This document shows positions 10,111-22,386 of a stretch of 64,000 nt of DNA, piece after piece. The stretch spans positions 6,696,001 to 6,760,000 of the forward strand of contig CM069871.1 of the NCBI GenBank assembly GCA_036172665.1. Direction: 5' to 3'. Each line of letters begins with the position of its first letter. Position 1 is the first letter of the stretch. Below the pieces are notes generated by a model that was given only the letters and a program-made list of their open reading frames with translations, searched no databases and had not been told where the DNA came from. The position numbers and the translations under genes are program-made. This stretch comes from Prosopocoilus inquinatus (Eukaryota; Arthropoda; Insecta; Coleoptera; Lucanidae).

Positions 10111-11609
10111 GAAATTATTAAGTCATACCGTCGTATCAAGTTTTCCGTAACACAGCTCCCTGTTCGAGCGAATTCTAAGAATTCCGGGATATGCTAAGCC
10201 AACCACGTGACATAAAGCAACAAAATAAATGCTATAAGCGAGAAAGCTCGCGCAGTTCCGACTGTGATTTTGTTTGCTTGAGATCGCATCTTAATCTTCC
10301 AAATTCTAAAAAAGTTTTCTATCAGTCAATTTTCTAGCTTTGCTTTAAGTACCTATCCACGACTGGAGAGGATGAGGTCGAATAAAATAGAATCATTTTT
10401 GCTTAGAATTTAGCATCTAACGAAATCCTTAAAAAGTGTACAATGTTCCTCGTTCTTCCGCTCTCTTTCACATGCTAGTTACTTTCAATTTTAATAATCT
10501 GTAACTAAACCATCTAACGGGTCATTTTAATTTAAAGCAGCTGCTTTCACGTCCAATTTGATTCTAAATTTCAATTGCACTGTATTAATCGAAGGCAAAT
10601 TGATTTACCTCATCAATCAAACATGTCACATGGAGGTCTAATTTGATTAAAACCTGACAGCACACTCATAGTTATTCAGGGGCCTTACATTGCGTGATAA
10701 AACTCCGAGTGCAAGTGTTGGCCGAATTTTATTTATAAATCAACGTTCATTTTCGTTACCTTTTCCATTAATCTCCACGTTTTACTGGCAGGGTTCGCCA
10801 TAAAAACAGCACTAATAGCTGCACGTTCGATTCAGGTCGCACCGTCTGCTCTGGTCGGGCCCTTGCTTTATGTTTATGTCTGTTTCGTGTTGCATCCTTC
10901 AGTTAACTGTCCTAAACGCTGTTTCCTTTCCTCGTGGAAGGCTTCCATTTAACAAGATCTCGCTCATTGCTAGGAAACAGAATTATATATTTTGTTCGAT
11001 TAAATACTAACAAAGCGGCAAACGTACAACGCTGCAGCGACGCGTCAATGCACAGACACCCATTACCGCCTCGTTCGAAATAAATCGAACAAAATACATA
11101 ATTCCGTCCCGTACTCATTGCAGAAGTGGCAATCCATAGACTTCTCGTGTGGAACTTGAGGGGGGTTTTCGTTTGAATTGAATTTTAAAATTTTGTTAAC
11201 TGTTAGAAAATTTCATTTTTTTTTACAGGCAATAACTTTCTGATATGGAACATTAAAATCTCGGGGAAACGCCGAGGAGCATTAAAAAAGTTGATGACTA
11301 ATAAATTATGCTTTAATGCAATCAATAAGTACTTGTACATCGTTAAAGAATTACGAGCGACAGTTCCGTTGTTTTATTAAGATTTAAAAATGTTAAAGAG
11401 GGTCCTACATATACACCAGAATACCGCTGGAGTCCCCAGCGTTCCAGTATCTATTCATATTTAGGGTTCCCTTAAAGTTAATGACAAATTTCGTCGCGGA
11501 CAAGAGTCGACTTCAATTAACGATTACATTAAATTAAAATTCTTTTAGATTAATGACACTTTTATACATTTAAAGCCACCGGAGTTTGCTCTGTAATTAG
11601 AAACAGAAT
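10111..11609. other. Mostly unique AT-rich sequence
   Basis: No repeat boundaries and no convincing coding region. Base composition is more balanced around 10780-11130. That stretch has a 68-codon reverse-strand open frame, but nothing in its translation suggests a protein family. Confidence 0.5.
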
Positions 11610-11615
11610 CAATCA

Positions 11616-11863
11616 GGGCTATTCTGTAACATTGATGTGCATATCAATTGATGTGATCTTCAATACTTGAAGAGAATTTGTTACGATTTCATAACATTTC
11701 ACGTCGATTGCCGACCGCAAATTGAAGAGGGATGCATATTAACTCGAGACCACACTTGAAACGGATTGCAAGTTGTTACGAAACTATTTACACAACACCA
11801 ATTTTGCAAGGTCACTTGAAACACAGCAATACGAAGTCCATATCAATGTTACAGAATAGGCCC
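11616..11863. mobile_element. 248-bp foldback with possible 6-bp duplication
   Basis: The left end GGGCTATTCTGTAACATTGA pairs with a right end whose reverse complement starts GGGCCTATTCTGTAACATTG. CAATCA lies outside both ends (11610-11615 and 11864-11869). The termini look like those of the 128-bp foldbacks, but both the length and the target duplication differ. Confidence 0.7.
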
Positions 11864-11869
11864 CAATCA

Positions 11870-12689
11870 ATGCATTTAGAGCGCGTTTGATGTACACTCC
11901 TGGACGTTTAAAATGGAACAAATTTCCATCAGTCAAGTTCTCCGTTAGCTATCCACGAATGTATGAAGAACAATACAATCACCAACACTATTCATGTTTT
12001 CGTTGAAAGCTAAACTAAAAACATCGTAAACAAACATCACGCGACGTTTTAATGAATAGAACGTAATCTGCAATTAACGTCGATTCATTATGCTGAAGTG
12101 TTTGATTTAATTTCCATTGGGGTGGGCGTCGTCGTCGTCGTCGTCGTTCTTCGTTCGCGGCGATAATAAGTTGAAAGCAATTTCAACTTCGAGCCAGGTT
12201 CAAAATCGAAAAATAAGGAGAAATTGGATTAATTAGATAAAAAAAAGGGAAAACAAGAAGACAGGAAGAATGGTGCAGCAGGAAATGCGAGCTTCTCGTT
12301 AGCGGCGTAATTAAAACGGACTTAAATGGATTTTCTATAATTATACATTTTTTAGTGGTACTCCAGTCAGTTTTCGAATTAACAAATTAACAGAAATTTA
12401 AAAATCAGTTTATTTGTGCTTTACTAAGATATGAATAGTATAAATACAATGCGACAGAATGAAAGAAAAAAAAATATGTATCAAAAGGTTTGTTCCAACA
12501 GTTACTTCGTGATTAATTCTGAAGCAATCACTCATTGAAGTTATGGATTTGACAGAGTTGTTAATATTGATCATCATTTGGCTGGGCAACTGATTCTGAC
12601 GGTTTTAAATTTGTTAGAAACCGCAGCTGTAACGAACTTAAAGTTGGCTGCAAGTAGATTCTTAGGTTGAGTTTCATAAACGGACTTAA
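11870..12689. other. Unique AT-rich sequence with a GTC microsatellite
   Basis: The only distinct feature is a perfect (GTC)n run of about seven units at 12127-12147. No gene recognised. Confidence 0.55.
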
Positions 12690-12802
12690 GGTTGATCTTT
12701 CCTTATTTGCCGAATAAGTTGAATTTTATGAATGGTTGTCATGGTGATTCGTCGCATAATTCGTCAAATAAATCTATTAGGAGAGGTTGGAAAGATCGGG
12801 CC
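12690..12802. mobile_element. Degenerate foldback, about 113 bp
   Basis: GGTTGATCTTTCC at the left pairs with GGAAAGATCGGGCC at the right end, with further weak pairing inside (TTTGCCGAATAA against TTCGTCAAATAA). The flanks are TAA and TTT, so a target duplication cannot be confirmed. It is probably an older relative of the GGCC-ended foldbacks. Confidence 0.4.
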
Positions 12803-12833
12803 TTTAAATTTAAAGTCACTTTCAGAGGACTAA

Positions 12834-12965
12834 TGGCCGGTTTTATAACGTTTAGTTGACCGAAGGTTGAAATTAACCTTTTGTTAAGCTATGCTATTAG
12901 TACTGTTCAACCAAAGGTTGAGTTTAATTTTCGGTTGGTTAACTAAACACTATGAAACCGAGCCA
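12834..12965. mobile_element. Foldback MITE, 132 bp
   Basis: TGGCCGGTTTTATAACGTTT pairs with a right end whose reverse complement reads TGGCTCGGTTTCATAGTGTT. The arms then pair through AGTTGACC and AAGGTTGA. TAA precedes the left end; the right flank (AGC) does not match, so the duplication is lost or the right border is off by a few bases. Confidence 0.6.
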
Positions 12966-13287
12966 AGCCGAGTGATACATAGTGAAACATATATTTTTTT
13001 AAATATTTCAGGAAAAATTTCATGAAATATTTTACCTTCAATGAAATATGTAGTAATCTCATTTGTTTATGGTTATTAATTTAATTTAATTTAAAAATTT
13101 CAGTTTTCATACTCCGTACCCGGTGAGAACAGAAATGTGAGCGAGAACGAATACGAATGCTAATTTGGTTCTATTTGTCAACTGTCCATTTGTCTACCTA
13201 TCAAAAATTTTTCTTTCCCACTTACTTCTAAACCCACCTACAGTCATCAAATAATTCTAACCTATTTCCGCCTATTTGAAATAAATA

Positions 13288-15878
13288 GAGATCGGAATTA
13301 CATATTTTGACGTCATCAGTCAGAGTTTTGTTTTGTATAGAAAATTATTTTTAACAATTCGTTTTTATCGCGTAATTCTTTCCGGAATAATCCGTTCCTT
13401 TTGATTCATTCCAGTGGCGTGGCAGCGATTCATTCTGCCGGGGTGCAAGCTCGTAAGTTTCACAAGATCGAGTCATGACAAGTTAGGGGACAAGTTTTCG
13501 TCCACCAGATTTAACGCAGCTCGCAAAATAAACGTAAATCATAAAAAAACAAGAACTACAATGGTTCGGCTAGTGCAATTTCGTACGTTACATTGCGAAA
13601 CATTGCTTTACATCGCCTCACATTATTTGCTGAAAAGCGAGAATGTGCTATTTTTCGGGTTTCTACCAAAATCCGAATTTATTTGTTTGCTTACAACCAA
13701 AAAAAAAGATTCAATTACAAAAATTGTTACAATTAAAAATCGACTAGGCAAAAAAATGTAAACGTGGTTGCAGCATTGCAGCTTCAAAGGTGCAATTAGG
13801 CTTGAGGAAATATGAACGCAACAGTCGATTTTACACTGCAAAAACCCTCAATGGTACAACCAGTGCAATGTCGCACGTTACATTGCATTACATAATTTTT
13901 TTAAAAGCGCGAATGTGACTTTTTTGATCTATACGAAAACTCGTTTACGACACCAAAAAAAAAATTCAATTACGAAAATAACTAAATTAATAATCGATCA
14001 AATCAGACAAAAAATGTAAATGTAGTAACACCGCAAGTCCAAACGAGCTGGTGCACTTTGACGCGGAAAAGTGTTGAATATAACAGCCTGTCTCACACTG
14101 CCTTAAATCTCGGAGTACAAACTAAACCATCGCAATTTCGATTTGTAAAAAGGGTACGCGCATGTTACATTGCGGTACGTTGGTCACAAAAAATTGCTTC
14201 AATCAGAAAATAATTTAAAAATAGGCAAAACAAGAAAAAAGGTAAATGTGGTAATACGAAAGGTTCAAAACTGCTTGAACGTGAAAGCAGCAGTCGGTTT
14301 TCCATTGCAATAAACCTCAAAGTCAATTTTGACCTATAAAATGAATATTTGCGCAAGTTACATTGAAACACATCGCATTACCTTATTTATTTAGAAGCGC
14401 GAATATGCCCGATTTTTACGAAAACTTTTCATTTGCGAGCTTACATCACAGAAAAACGATTCGATCACGAAAGTAATAAATAAAAAAATTTGATTTATAA
14501 AACGTGTATTCGCACAACTTACATTGAGATACATGGCAATACATTACATTACATGATTTGTTCAGAAACGCGAATGTTCCGCTTTTCGATTTTTGCGTAA
14601 ATACGATTTTATTTGCTTGCTTGCATCACAAAAAAATACAAGTCAATTACAAACATAACTAAATTAAATTAAATTTTTCACAATGGGGCGGCACAGATTG
14701 CCAACTCACCAAGTTTCAAAAATTCGATTTTTTTTGTAGAAAAATTTGTATTTTTTCGTTACAAATCGCATTATCCAGATTTCACGCTTAATAATGATAA
14801 TAAATTAACTCACCTGTTGTAAACTCAACCAACTAAAGGCTTATGAAAAAAGCATGATTAAAAAACAGCCAGATTGTTAAATATAAAAGTAACGTTCTGT
14901 TTCTTTTTTTCAATTTTTGTTTTGTTTTTTTTTTCTTCAATTATTGTTTGTTTGTTTTTCAGTTTACTTATTGTTTTATTTTTCAATTTCCTTATTGTTT
15001 TTTTTTTTTGAACTAATGTGATCTCTTTAATTTACTCTTTTCGATCATTTTCTATATTTTCTGAAATTGTTTCTTTTCTTTCGTAAATGCCTACATACTT
15101 TTACCATCCCATTTTGTCGTAAAATGTACGACTGTCATTTGTTTTTCTTTCTTTTCTTTCCTCGTTGGAGTTACACATTTTTTTTAATTTCCATTCCGAT
15201 TATATTTTCTTCTTTTTTGTTTTTATTTTATTTGTCATATATTTTCAAATTGTATAATTAAAAACTTTCTACAGTCTGTAAATCATCGCAATCGTCTTTC
15301 ATTTTTGTTGCTTTTGTATTATGATTGTAATTAGTTGTAAATTTCGACTTACTTTTATGTCTTGAAAGTGTAATGTTTTTTTATTAATGTAATAATTGTC
15401 GTCAGGAACTTTTATTTTAATTTTTCTCGACTGTTAAGGAGTTCTTTTCTCACTTTTTTTTTTATTTTCAATTGTTGACCATTTTCCATAAATTAAAAAA
15501 AAAAAATTTAGACTGTGTGATTGTGTTTCACTATTATCAAAAAGTTTTTGAATTTTTTCTTGTTTCTGATTGTATTCTCTTGTATATTTTTCAATTGTTT
15601 CAATTGTCTCTTGTTTCCTTTTCCATTTCTTAATCCATCAAGTTCATTTTGAATGTATGGCTATTAGTTGCCATCGAGAAAATTTTTAAATCGCTACATT
15701 TTGAGTTTTAAATGTAAAAGGAACAGAAATTTCATCTCCGTACTCAAAATCCAAAATACACAGGATTCTGAAGATGAAATCGCACCTACAATAATTTTAC
15801 GGTTGGTAACATTGCTCCAGAGCTGCAGCATGACAAGCGCCGCCCAATGATGACGTCAAAATATGTGATTCCGATCTC
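13288..15878. mobile_element. 2.6-kb TIR element with TA duplication, non-coding
   Basis: Inverted repeats of 31 bp bound the element: 13288-13318 (starting GAGATCGGAATTACATATTT) and 15848-15878, with one mismatch. TA lies immediately outside each (13286-13287 and 15879-15880). Outside the TIRs the flanks do not match, so the ends are well defined. No frame longer than about 115 codons exists inside and none resembles a transposase, so it is non-autonomous or gutted. The left half is A-rich with degenerate repeats around TTACATTG and AAGCGCGAATGTG (near 13588, 13878, 14165, 14358 and 14518). The right half is T-rich and shares words with 5.96-7.3 kb. Confidence 0.75.
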
Positions 15879-15880
15879 TA

Positions 15881-16970
15881 CTGATAAATCATTTTCACAC
15901 CACGAAGAAACTAAGAAAATCGTGTACCTTTTTTTGATATTTCCCGATTTTCTTTTTAATTCAGCTGTAAATACATACGTGTATCGGGCAGTTTATGTTC
16001 ATCACGAACGTTGGTCATGTTTATGTTGCCAACCAAATTGAAATCATGCGCAGACGCGCGGAACACTTTCTGCGCGGCAAATTTAATTTAAGTCTGATGA
16101 AATTTTTGAATGCTACGAAAAATTTGAAAGAAATGAATTTTTTCATTTGAAATGTGTCGGCTTTACAACACTATAAACTCTTCTTTTTTATTGACAGGCG
16201 AGTATAATAGTGTATTTCTCCTATTAGTCATTTATTCGTGTTCTTTTTTTTTGTTTTATTAAAATAGCAACTAGTTAGTAACGATTAGGGCCAACTTCGA
16301 AATTTTTTGTCGTCTGTTAGTTATGTAATAAATTGTATTTAGTAATATATAAAATTCGCCTAGAGTACAGTTTCATAATCAAGTTCGAAGGACGTTAAAA
16401 TTATAAACGATTTTAAACACGGGTTTCAAAATTTTACTTTACTTTATAAGGTGAGCTAAAGTCTCTATTAAATTAATGTGCCAATGTCGGCGCTTTAAAT
16501 AGTTAAAGCTCCATTACTTTGTACTATAACCTAACTTTTTTTGCTTGAATATTCGGCGTGTGTGCAGAATATGGACCGTTTTGAAACATCGAGTTCATCG
16601 CCTGACGATGGAAATATCGTGAGACGTGAAAAACAGTATGAAAAAGAATGAACTATTTTGAAATCTACGATGAGAGAAAATATTAAAAATCCTGCCTACT
16701 GACAGGTAATAAAAATAATAAGAATTTATTTATTTATTATTTTTGCTTCCTTCATTTCTATTCGCATCGTTTTCTTTCAACGAACTGTTAGAGATTCGAT
16801 CAACTCAGGTTGGTAGACCTGCGGAAAACAGCAAGTTGGCAAGAGGGAGTCAGAAAAAGGGGACAGTCGGGAGTCGACCGAACTGAGGGTTAGAACGGAA
16901 TATTTTGACCTTACTTTATTTGTTGTAAACCTTATTTTACTATAAATAAAACATTTTAGAAAAATTTTTG
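15881..16970. other. AT-rich sequence, no confirmed gene
   Basis: A short GC-containing word ATGCGCAGACGCGCGGAAC sits at about 16047. At 16571 an ATG opens a 26-codon frame beginning MDRFETSSSSPDDGN, which looks peptide-like but stops at once. I see no splice structure to extend it convincingly. Confidence 0.4.
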
Positions 16971-17050
16971 TGCAAATCGTTTTTGATTGCAGTGAGAACC
17001 TCGAGCAGCCTCTGGACAGCTGTTTCAAAAAGCGATAGTAAGATGTCGCT
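16971..17050 (+). repeat. Dispersed 159-bp repeat family, internally deleted copy
   Basis: It has both ends of the family (CAAATCGTTTTTGATTGCAG at the start and GATGTCGCT at the end) but lacks the middle, jumping from AGCTGTTTCA to AAAAGCGATAGTA. Confidence 0.75.
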
Positions 17051-17327
17051 ATTTTATATGTTTATAAATAAAACGTTTAAACAAACTCTATTACAGAACT
17101 TTCAAGTTTTTCTGAACAGCATTGAAAATACCAAGATTCCAGGAGAGCCACTCTTAGTTAAGCTTCGAAAATCGCAAACTTACTAGATTTCAGGGCAGCC
17201 AATACATTTTAACGTGGCAAATTGGAATTGATTTTGATTATGAAACCCGTTGTCACTAAGTGCCGTTTAAAAGCTTCAATTAAGTTTTGGTTAAGGGTAC
17301 ATTTAAATTTATATTACGAAACCCAGC
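17051..17327. other. AT-rich sequence with isolated foldback-end words
   Basis: TGATTATGAAACCCG (about 17236-17250) and TATTACGAAACCC (about 17311) look like right ends of GGGTTTCATAAT-type foldbacks, but no matching left arms were found. Confidence 0.35.
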
Positions 17328-17435
17328 CTAAAGGAGTGTTTAAATTTAAAGCCCACTTGCAGATGTCAATCAAAACAAACGTGGACATATTTATTTACAC
17401 ATGAGAAGGCGGCTTTAAATTTAAGCCTCCTTTAA
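17328..17435. mobile_element. Foldback remnant related to 21814-21958
   Basis: TAAAGGAGTGTTTAAATTTAAAGCC pairs with GGCTTTAAATTTAAGCCTCCTTTA (a pairing of about 24 bases with small mismatches). The spacer contains TTATTTACACAT, which is also the spacer word of the foldback at 21814-21958. The outermost ends are not resolved. Confidence 0.5.
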
Positions 17436-18825
17436 GTTGTGACACACTGACAATCAAAGCCGTCTACAAATTCCGGTTGCTTTGGTGAGAAAATTTTCAA
17501 TTTTCCTGTGTCAGTTACATCACTTTGCCAATTAAAAAAAAAAATTGAGCTGAAACTTGCGGATTTTTTAGATTCACAGCCGATTTACTTTTTACAATTA
17601 GTCTCGAGAGAGTTCACGTCAATGAGTTTGTATCACGGGAGACGACACAATGGTGATGTGATGTCGGCGTCTCACTGGATTCAAACTCTTTGATTCAATT
17701 TTGTATTTTAATTGTTTCAATTTAAATGAGAATTTAAACAGAACTATGCTAGAGACGCGAGATTTTCTCTGCAGTAAACGGAAAATTAAAAACAGTAGCA
17801 GGTATATATATTTTTTTAAGGAAATATAATATTTAATATTTAAAATTCGTGGAAAGTTATAAACTCGCGCTGTAACCACCTCTAAAATCTCTGTAAATGC
17901 CGTGTTGCCGTTATGGCTTTTTCGTGTAATGCAATAATTTTATTTGTATCGTGGATAATAAACGACACACATTAGTGTGGCTGCACTTTAGCACTTCAGC
18001 ATTTTCAGAAACTGAAACCATACACATAAATTCATAATATAACGAAATGCTTCCCGCCCGCAGTGTTTCACGTACTATTAATTAATTTGTTGTTAGGTAC
18101 TCGACCAGCAAACAAACACATCCGAAACAACCTTACTTTAAATTAACTGAATTTATCTCCTCCACATGAAAAACAAAAATCACGAAATGAAAGCTCCGGA
18201 TAATTTGTTTATCTTCTTTGAAAATAAATTAAAAAAAAAAAATTGACATGAAAAACGTTTACCTTTTATCTGCTTTACGTAAGGGGCAGGCAAACTTAAA
18301 CTTGTTAAAAGTTCCGGACTAAAATTACAAGCGACAAAGTTTCTAACGACTCGAAGAAATACAGCAAAGCAACGCGAGATGTCTCCCTGAAAGCGACAAT
18401 AAATATGTGTCGTTCAATTCTCTACATTCCAATTGATCCACAGTCGATTCAAATTGCTTCGGAAACGTCTGTTATTGCGTTGTTGCGAGAGTGCTCATGT
18501 AATTATAACCCCTGGGAAAGGTCGTATTACTCTCTGAAGAAACTTAAACTGAAGCCAACATGTAATAAAATACATGTCGGTACGGTTGAATAACAAGAAG
18601 TAAAATGCGTTACAGATTAAATTCAATTCAATTCAATTCAATTCAGCAGATTGATGTGTTAGGTCTGAATAAATAGATGAAGAAAGAAAAACTTTTGTAT
18701 TTAGCATAATGCCGAGAATTCAGTACATACCGGATGTTGAATGAAATTGAGACCATAGAACTTGAATAATGAAGATTCAAATTTATAGAGTGCATTACGT
18801 TATGAATAAGGATGAACAGATAAAA
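17436..18825. other. AT-rich sequence with an AATTC microsatellite
   Basis: No gene. (AATTC)n of about five units lies at 18618-18645. Confidence 0.5.
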
Positions 18826-18914
18826 CGATCGCTTTTTGACCTGACATTGCAGTAGGATAGACAAATTGAAGCGGATTTGCTACATAATAAGTCCCCCATG
18901 CATAAATAATAGGG
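18826..18914 (-). repeat. Dispersed 159-bp repeat family, partial copy
   Basis: It matches the left two thirds of the copy at 46948-47106: CGATCGCTTTTTGACCTGAC, then GACAAATTGAAGC, TTGCTACATA and CATGCATAAATAATAGGG. The end carrying CGAGCAGCCTCTG is absent. Confidence 0.7.
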
Positions 18915-19728
18915 TATACGCATTGCCTGTGTTCTCATTTTAGAACAACGACCAGTATACAGTTTTCCATTAAGGAGGTGATATTTTAGTAAGAGATGCC
19001 TTAAAATTCACATCGCAATCATTTTCAAAGAGGATAGTTTTTGTTATATGTAAGAAGCATCAAAGAAGAGATGACGAGAGATGATTTTAAAGAACAATAA
19101 ACTTATTTCTCCATTATTCTACTATATTTAAATCAACGCAGGACGCGTGACCGCCCACTCCTATTCCTCCCTTCCACCGGTACATGTAGCAAGTCCCGTT
19201 CTCTAGTCATTACACATTACATGACGCATTCATGATGAAATATTATCATAGATTTCATGCGCATAGCAAAAAAATAAGACTGACTTTAAGTGGGGTAGTT
19301 CTTTCCTTGGAAAGTCGATTTTCAAGCTTTAAAAATCGTTTCACAAATATAAAATAAATCAACGTCTGAATTAAAGGATTGTTTAAATTATCCTGCAAGT
19401 CTAAGTTGACAGATAGATAGATAAGATAGTTGCTGGAATTCCTTGATGGAAAATAGCATATAGTTTGAAGTTTCATTGAAAAAACAAATATGTTCAAAAA
19501 TGTTTTGTAACTACGTAACGTGTACACTTTGTTTCAAAAGTATTGAACCATCGAAATAAAACTGTATCATTTAAAAATGCGCCTCTTTTTGAAAACGATT
19601 TGTTCCAGTAGTTTAAGATTGCTTTTCTTTTCTTTTTTGGAATGCTTCAGAATAAGTAAAAAAATAAAACGCAAATTAAAATTGGTCATAAGCGTTTATA
19701 TAATGTTAATTATTTGTTGTAATTAGAT
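18915..19728. other. AT-rich sequence, no gene
   Basis: No feature with identifiable boundaries. A small patch of balanced composition at 19130-19220 has no open reading frame of note. Confidence 0.5.
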
Positions 19729-19800
19729 CAGGGGTTCCCTAGGGGTCGATGAACCTCTAGGGGGGTCTTTAAGAGGTTTGGATTTAGGTCTAGTGGAGGC
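19729..19800. mobile_element. hAT-like terminal end (single end)
   Basis: CAGGGGTTCCCTAGGGGTCG is the characteristic start of hAT transposon termini and resembles the left end at 44762. It is followed by GGGGTCGATGAACC-type sequence as in the other copies. I found no partner right end within the next 3 kb, so this is a solo or truncated end. Confidence 0.5.
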
Positions 19801-21064
19801 CTATCTGAATCGACTCGTTGAATTTTATTTAAAAAAAAATCCTATTTGAATATTTTATTAAAAAAAAAAAACGTAGAAGAATTCTGTATTCTTTTTAAGA
19901 AGACTCAAAATAACCCTCGAAGCCTTAAAATTAAATAATAGGCAACCCATTCTAGTCCTTCACAATCAGTACATTATTTAAAAAGCCATTTGAAAATAAT
20001 ATGATTGATGGGTTGCATCGCTTAAACTTTTCTTTTTTAAAATATTGATTTCAATAACATGATTGTCTGAAAATGAATAAATTAGATTTTCTTTGTAGAA
20101 AAATCTTAGTACAGACAAAGTAATGATCTCAGAAGCTCGTGCGGTTGCCTACATTACAGGCGGTACGGATATATTTTGGTCAAAAAAACTTAAAAACTCT
20201 CACAGTTGTCTGAGATTTGCTAATTTTTAAAAGTTTAAACGATTTTTTTAATTTTTCAAAAAAAAAAATAGACTGCAAAAATCACTAATTTGTTAATTCT
20301 TTAAAATTTTTCACCTGTATTAGTTTGTCTATAAAATAAATTACTCCTTGTTTTTTTTTTCAATGAAAGACCTTCGTACAGACAAAGAAACTCACAGCAG
20401 TAAACGCAATAAATTTTTATTTTTAAGAAGCATAATGAACTTTGACAATCTAATGTCTGGGAGAACGCAACTTTCGTCTTTTCTCAACATTTAAACATTT
20501 TCGAAGTTTTCCTAATTTCAGAAAGGGAAATAAATAGATGTAGAAGAATTACATTTTTTTTTAATTTCCAGGTGTAATAAGGAAGAAAATTTTTGAATTA
20601 CTTCCAAATATCATAAATAAAATTGATTTTATTGCTAGTTCGTTTCAATTAAATAAATTGTACATGAAGCTTTAGTTTAGGCAGCCCAATAAACACAACT
20701 GCTTGTATGGTTGCCTGTACTGAAGGCAACTTTTCTCATTTTTTTTTATATTTAAAAGGAATTTGTACTCTTATTAGATCTACAAAAAATACTGCACACA
20801 ACAATATAATACACCAAATTCCATTCCTTAAACTAATTTCATTGATTTTTAGATTAAAACACGGGACATAATGAATTTTCTCTCAATTCCCTGACTTTTC
20901 TCAATTTTTCAAATTTTCCCTGTGATCGATCGACTCTTCAATAATCGATTAAAAATCGTCATCCCTAATTTTAACTGAGCCGTCCGGTTATTAATTAAAG
21001 AGAGTCAAAATCAAATGAAACCAATGTTTGATGTATCTGCAGAAAGAACAGATTACAGATTGAC
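19801..21064. repeat. Degenerate repeats with GGTTGCCT and GTACAGACAAAG words
   Basis: GGCAACC or GGTTGCCT words recur near 19936, 20015, 20148 and 20710, and TAGTACAGACAAAG or CGTACAGACAAAG at about 20108 and 20376. They look like old, diverged duplications. Part of the sequence at 19936-20010 matches the interior of the MITE at 2170-2322. Confidence 0.4.
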
Positions 21065-21067
21065 TAA

Positions 21068-21195
21068 TGCCCTATTTCTTCACTTCCTGATAAATTTATC
21101 TGCCAGGTATTATCCTTGGAAACCATTGTATCGATAATAGTTTCCGAGGATATTACCTGGCAGATAAATTTATCCGTAGGTGAAGAAATCGGGCC
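21068..21195. mobile_element. 128-bp foldback element, copy B, TAA duplication
   Basis: The arms are nearly perfect: TGCCCTATTTCTTCACTTCC against (reverse complement) GGCCCGATTTCTTCACCTAC, then GATAAATTTATCTGCCAGGTA on both sides. TAA flanks both ends (21065-21067 and 21196-21198). The centre contains GGAAACCATTGT and ATAGTTTCC, as in other members. Confidence 0.9.
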
Positions 21196-21198
21196 TAA

Positions 21199-21810
21199 GT
21201 AATACGTTCCTTATTATATTTGTTTACGAAAAAAATCTTGTTTTCGAAACTTATTCAGATCTGAACAAGCAAGCAGTTTTTAACGTCCGTGGTGTATCAA
21301 AGAAACATATACATACGAACAAAAGAAATAAATAAACCTTTTTAATTAGAAGCATGCAAACTTTGATAAAAGCATAAGAAAAAAAAATCGTTCATTTCTT
21401 AACCGAATTTCACAGTGTTTTGCTATTTATATCACGGATTATACAACGAAATGTTAACGTAAGAAGTTTAGTTTCAGTTAATTAAAACCATGATACAATT
21501 GATACTTCGTCTACTATCCCAAGAATAAAAATTTAAAGAATTTAACAATAGAAGGGACCGAGTAAGAAAATCCCTAACCAGAAAAATAAACATGAATTCT
21601 GAACCTTTTCTGGACACTAGATAAGGAGGTAGGAAAATAAAAAGATAGGAAATCTCTTTAATAAAATTGTTATATGTGATTATTTGCTGTTACACATTCA
21701 CCTAAACACCCAGTATATTATATTATGATGTTGCTTTAAGAAAGGAGTTTTCCTTTTCATTCCAAACTAGTTAAGATATCTATTATAAAATGTTTTTCTT
21801 TTTCAAATTC
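21199..21810. other. AT-rich sequence, no gene
   Basis: Nothing with support. Confidence 0.5.
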
Positions 21811-21813
21811 CAA

Positions 21814-21958
21814 AGCCCGATTTCATAATCGAACTAAAGGAGACTTTGAAATAAAAGTCACAGTCACATGCCAAAAGAATGGAAAAACATAGTTATTTAC
21901 ACATCAGATTGTGACTTTTATTTTAAAGTCTCCTTTAGTTCGATTATGAAATCGGGCT
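21814..21958. mobile_element. 145-bp foldback with near-perfect arms
   Basis: Arms of about 50 bases (start AGCCCGATTTCATAATCGAA) pair with only one or two mismatches, suggesting a recent insertion or selection for pairing. The flanks are CAA and TTA, so a clean target duplication is not seen. The spacer contains TTATTTACACAT, which is shared with 17328-17435. Confidence 0.85.
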
Positions 21959-22386
21959 TTAGCCTAAATAACAATGAATTTCAAAGCTAAAACTAAATAT
22001 AAATGGAATTTTAATTTTAACAAAATCATCGTAAACGTTTCTAATGAATGCGTTTGAAGATTTCGAGAAAACTTCTTCCAGTTCTTGTACAAGACAGAAA
22101 TAATCCTGCAAGAGGGTTTCTCGTACACTGAGTTTCTTCCCAATCTGAATTCAGTGCAGTTCTAATTCGAAACGGCCCAGTTAATCAACGTCGCTTATTG
22201 CGATGGCCTTATTTTTGAGAATAAGTAAACTACTTGGAAAGAACCAGCGAACACTCACGTTCGTTATCTCTTGAGGATTTATGGCAAGAATCTTGCTTCA
22301 TTCGTTCCTCCAACGAAACCATCAACTGCGACCTTTAACATTATTTTACAAGCACATCTGCATTTTTAATATTTTAAGATAATGCA
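21959..22386. other. AT-rich sequence, no gene
   Basis: Nothing with support. Confidence 0.5.
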
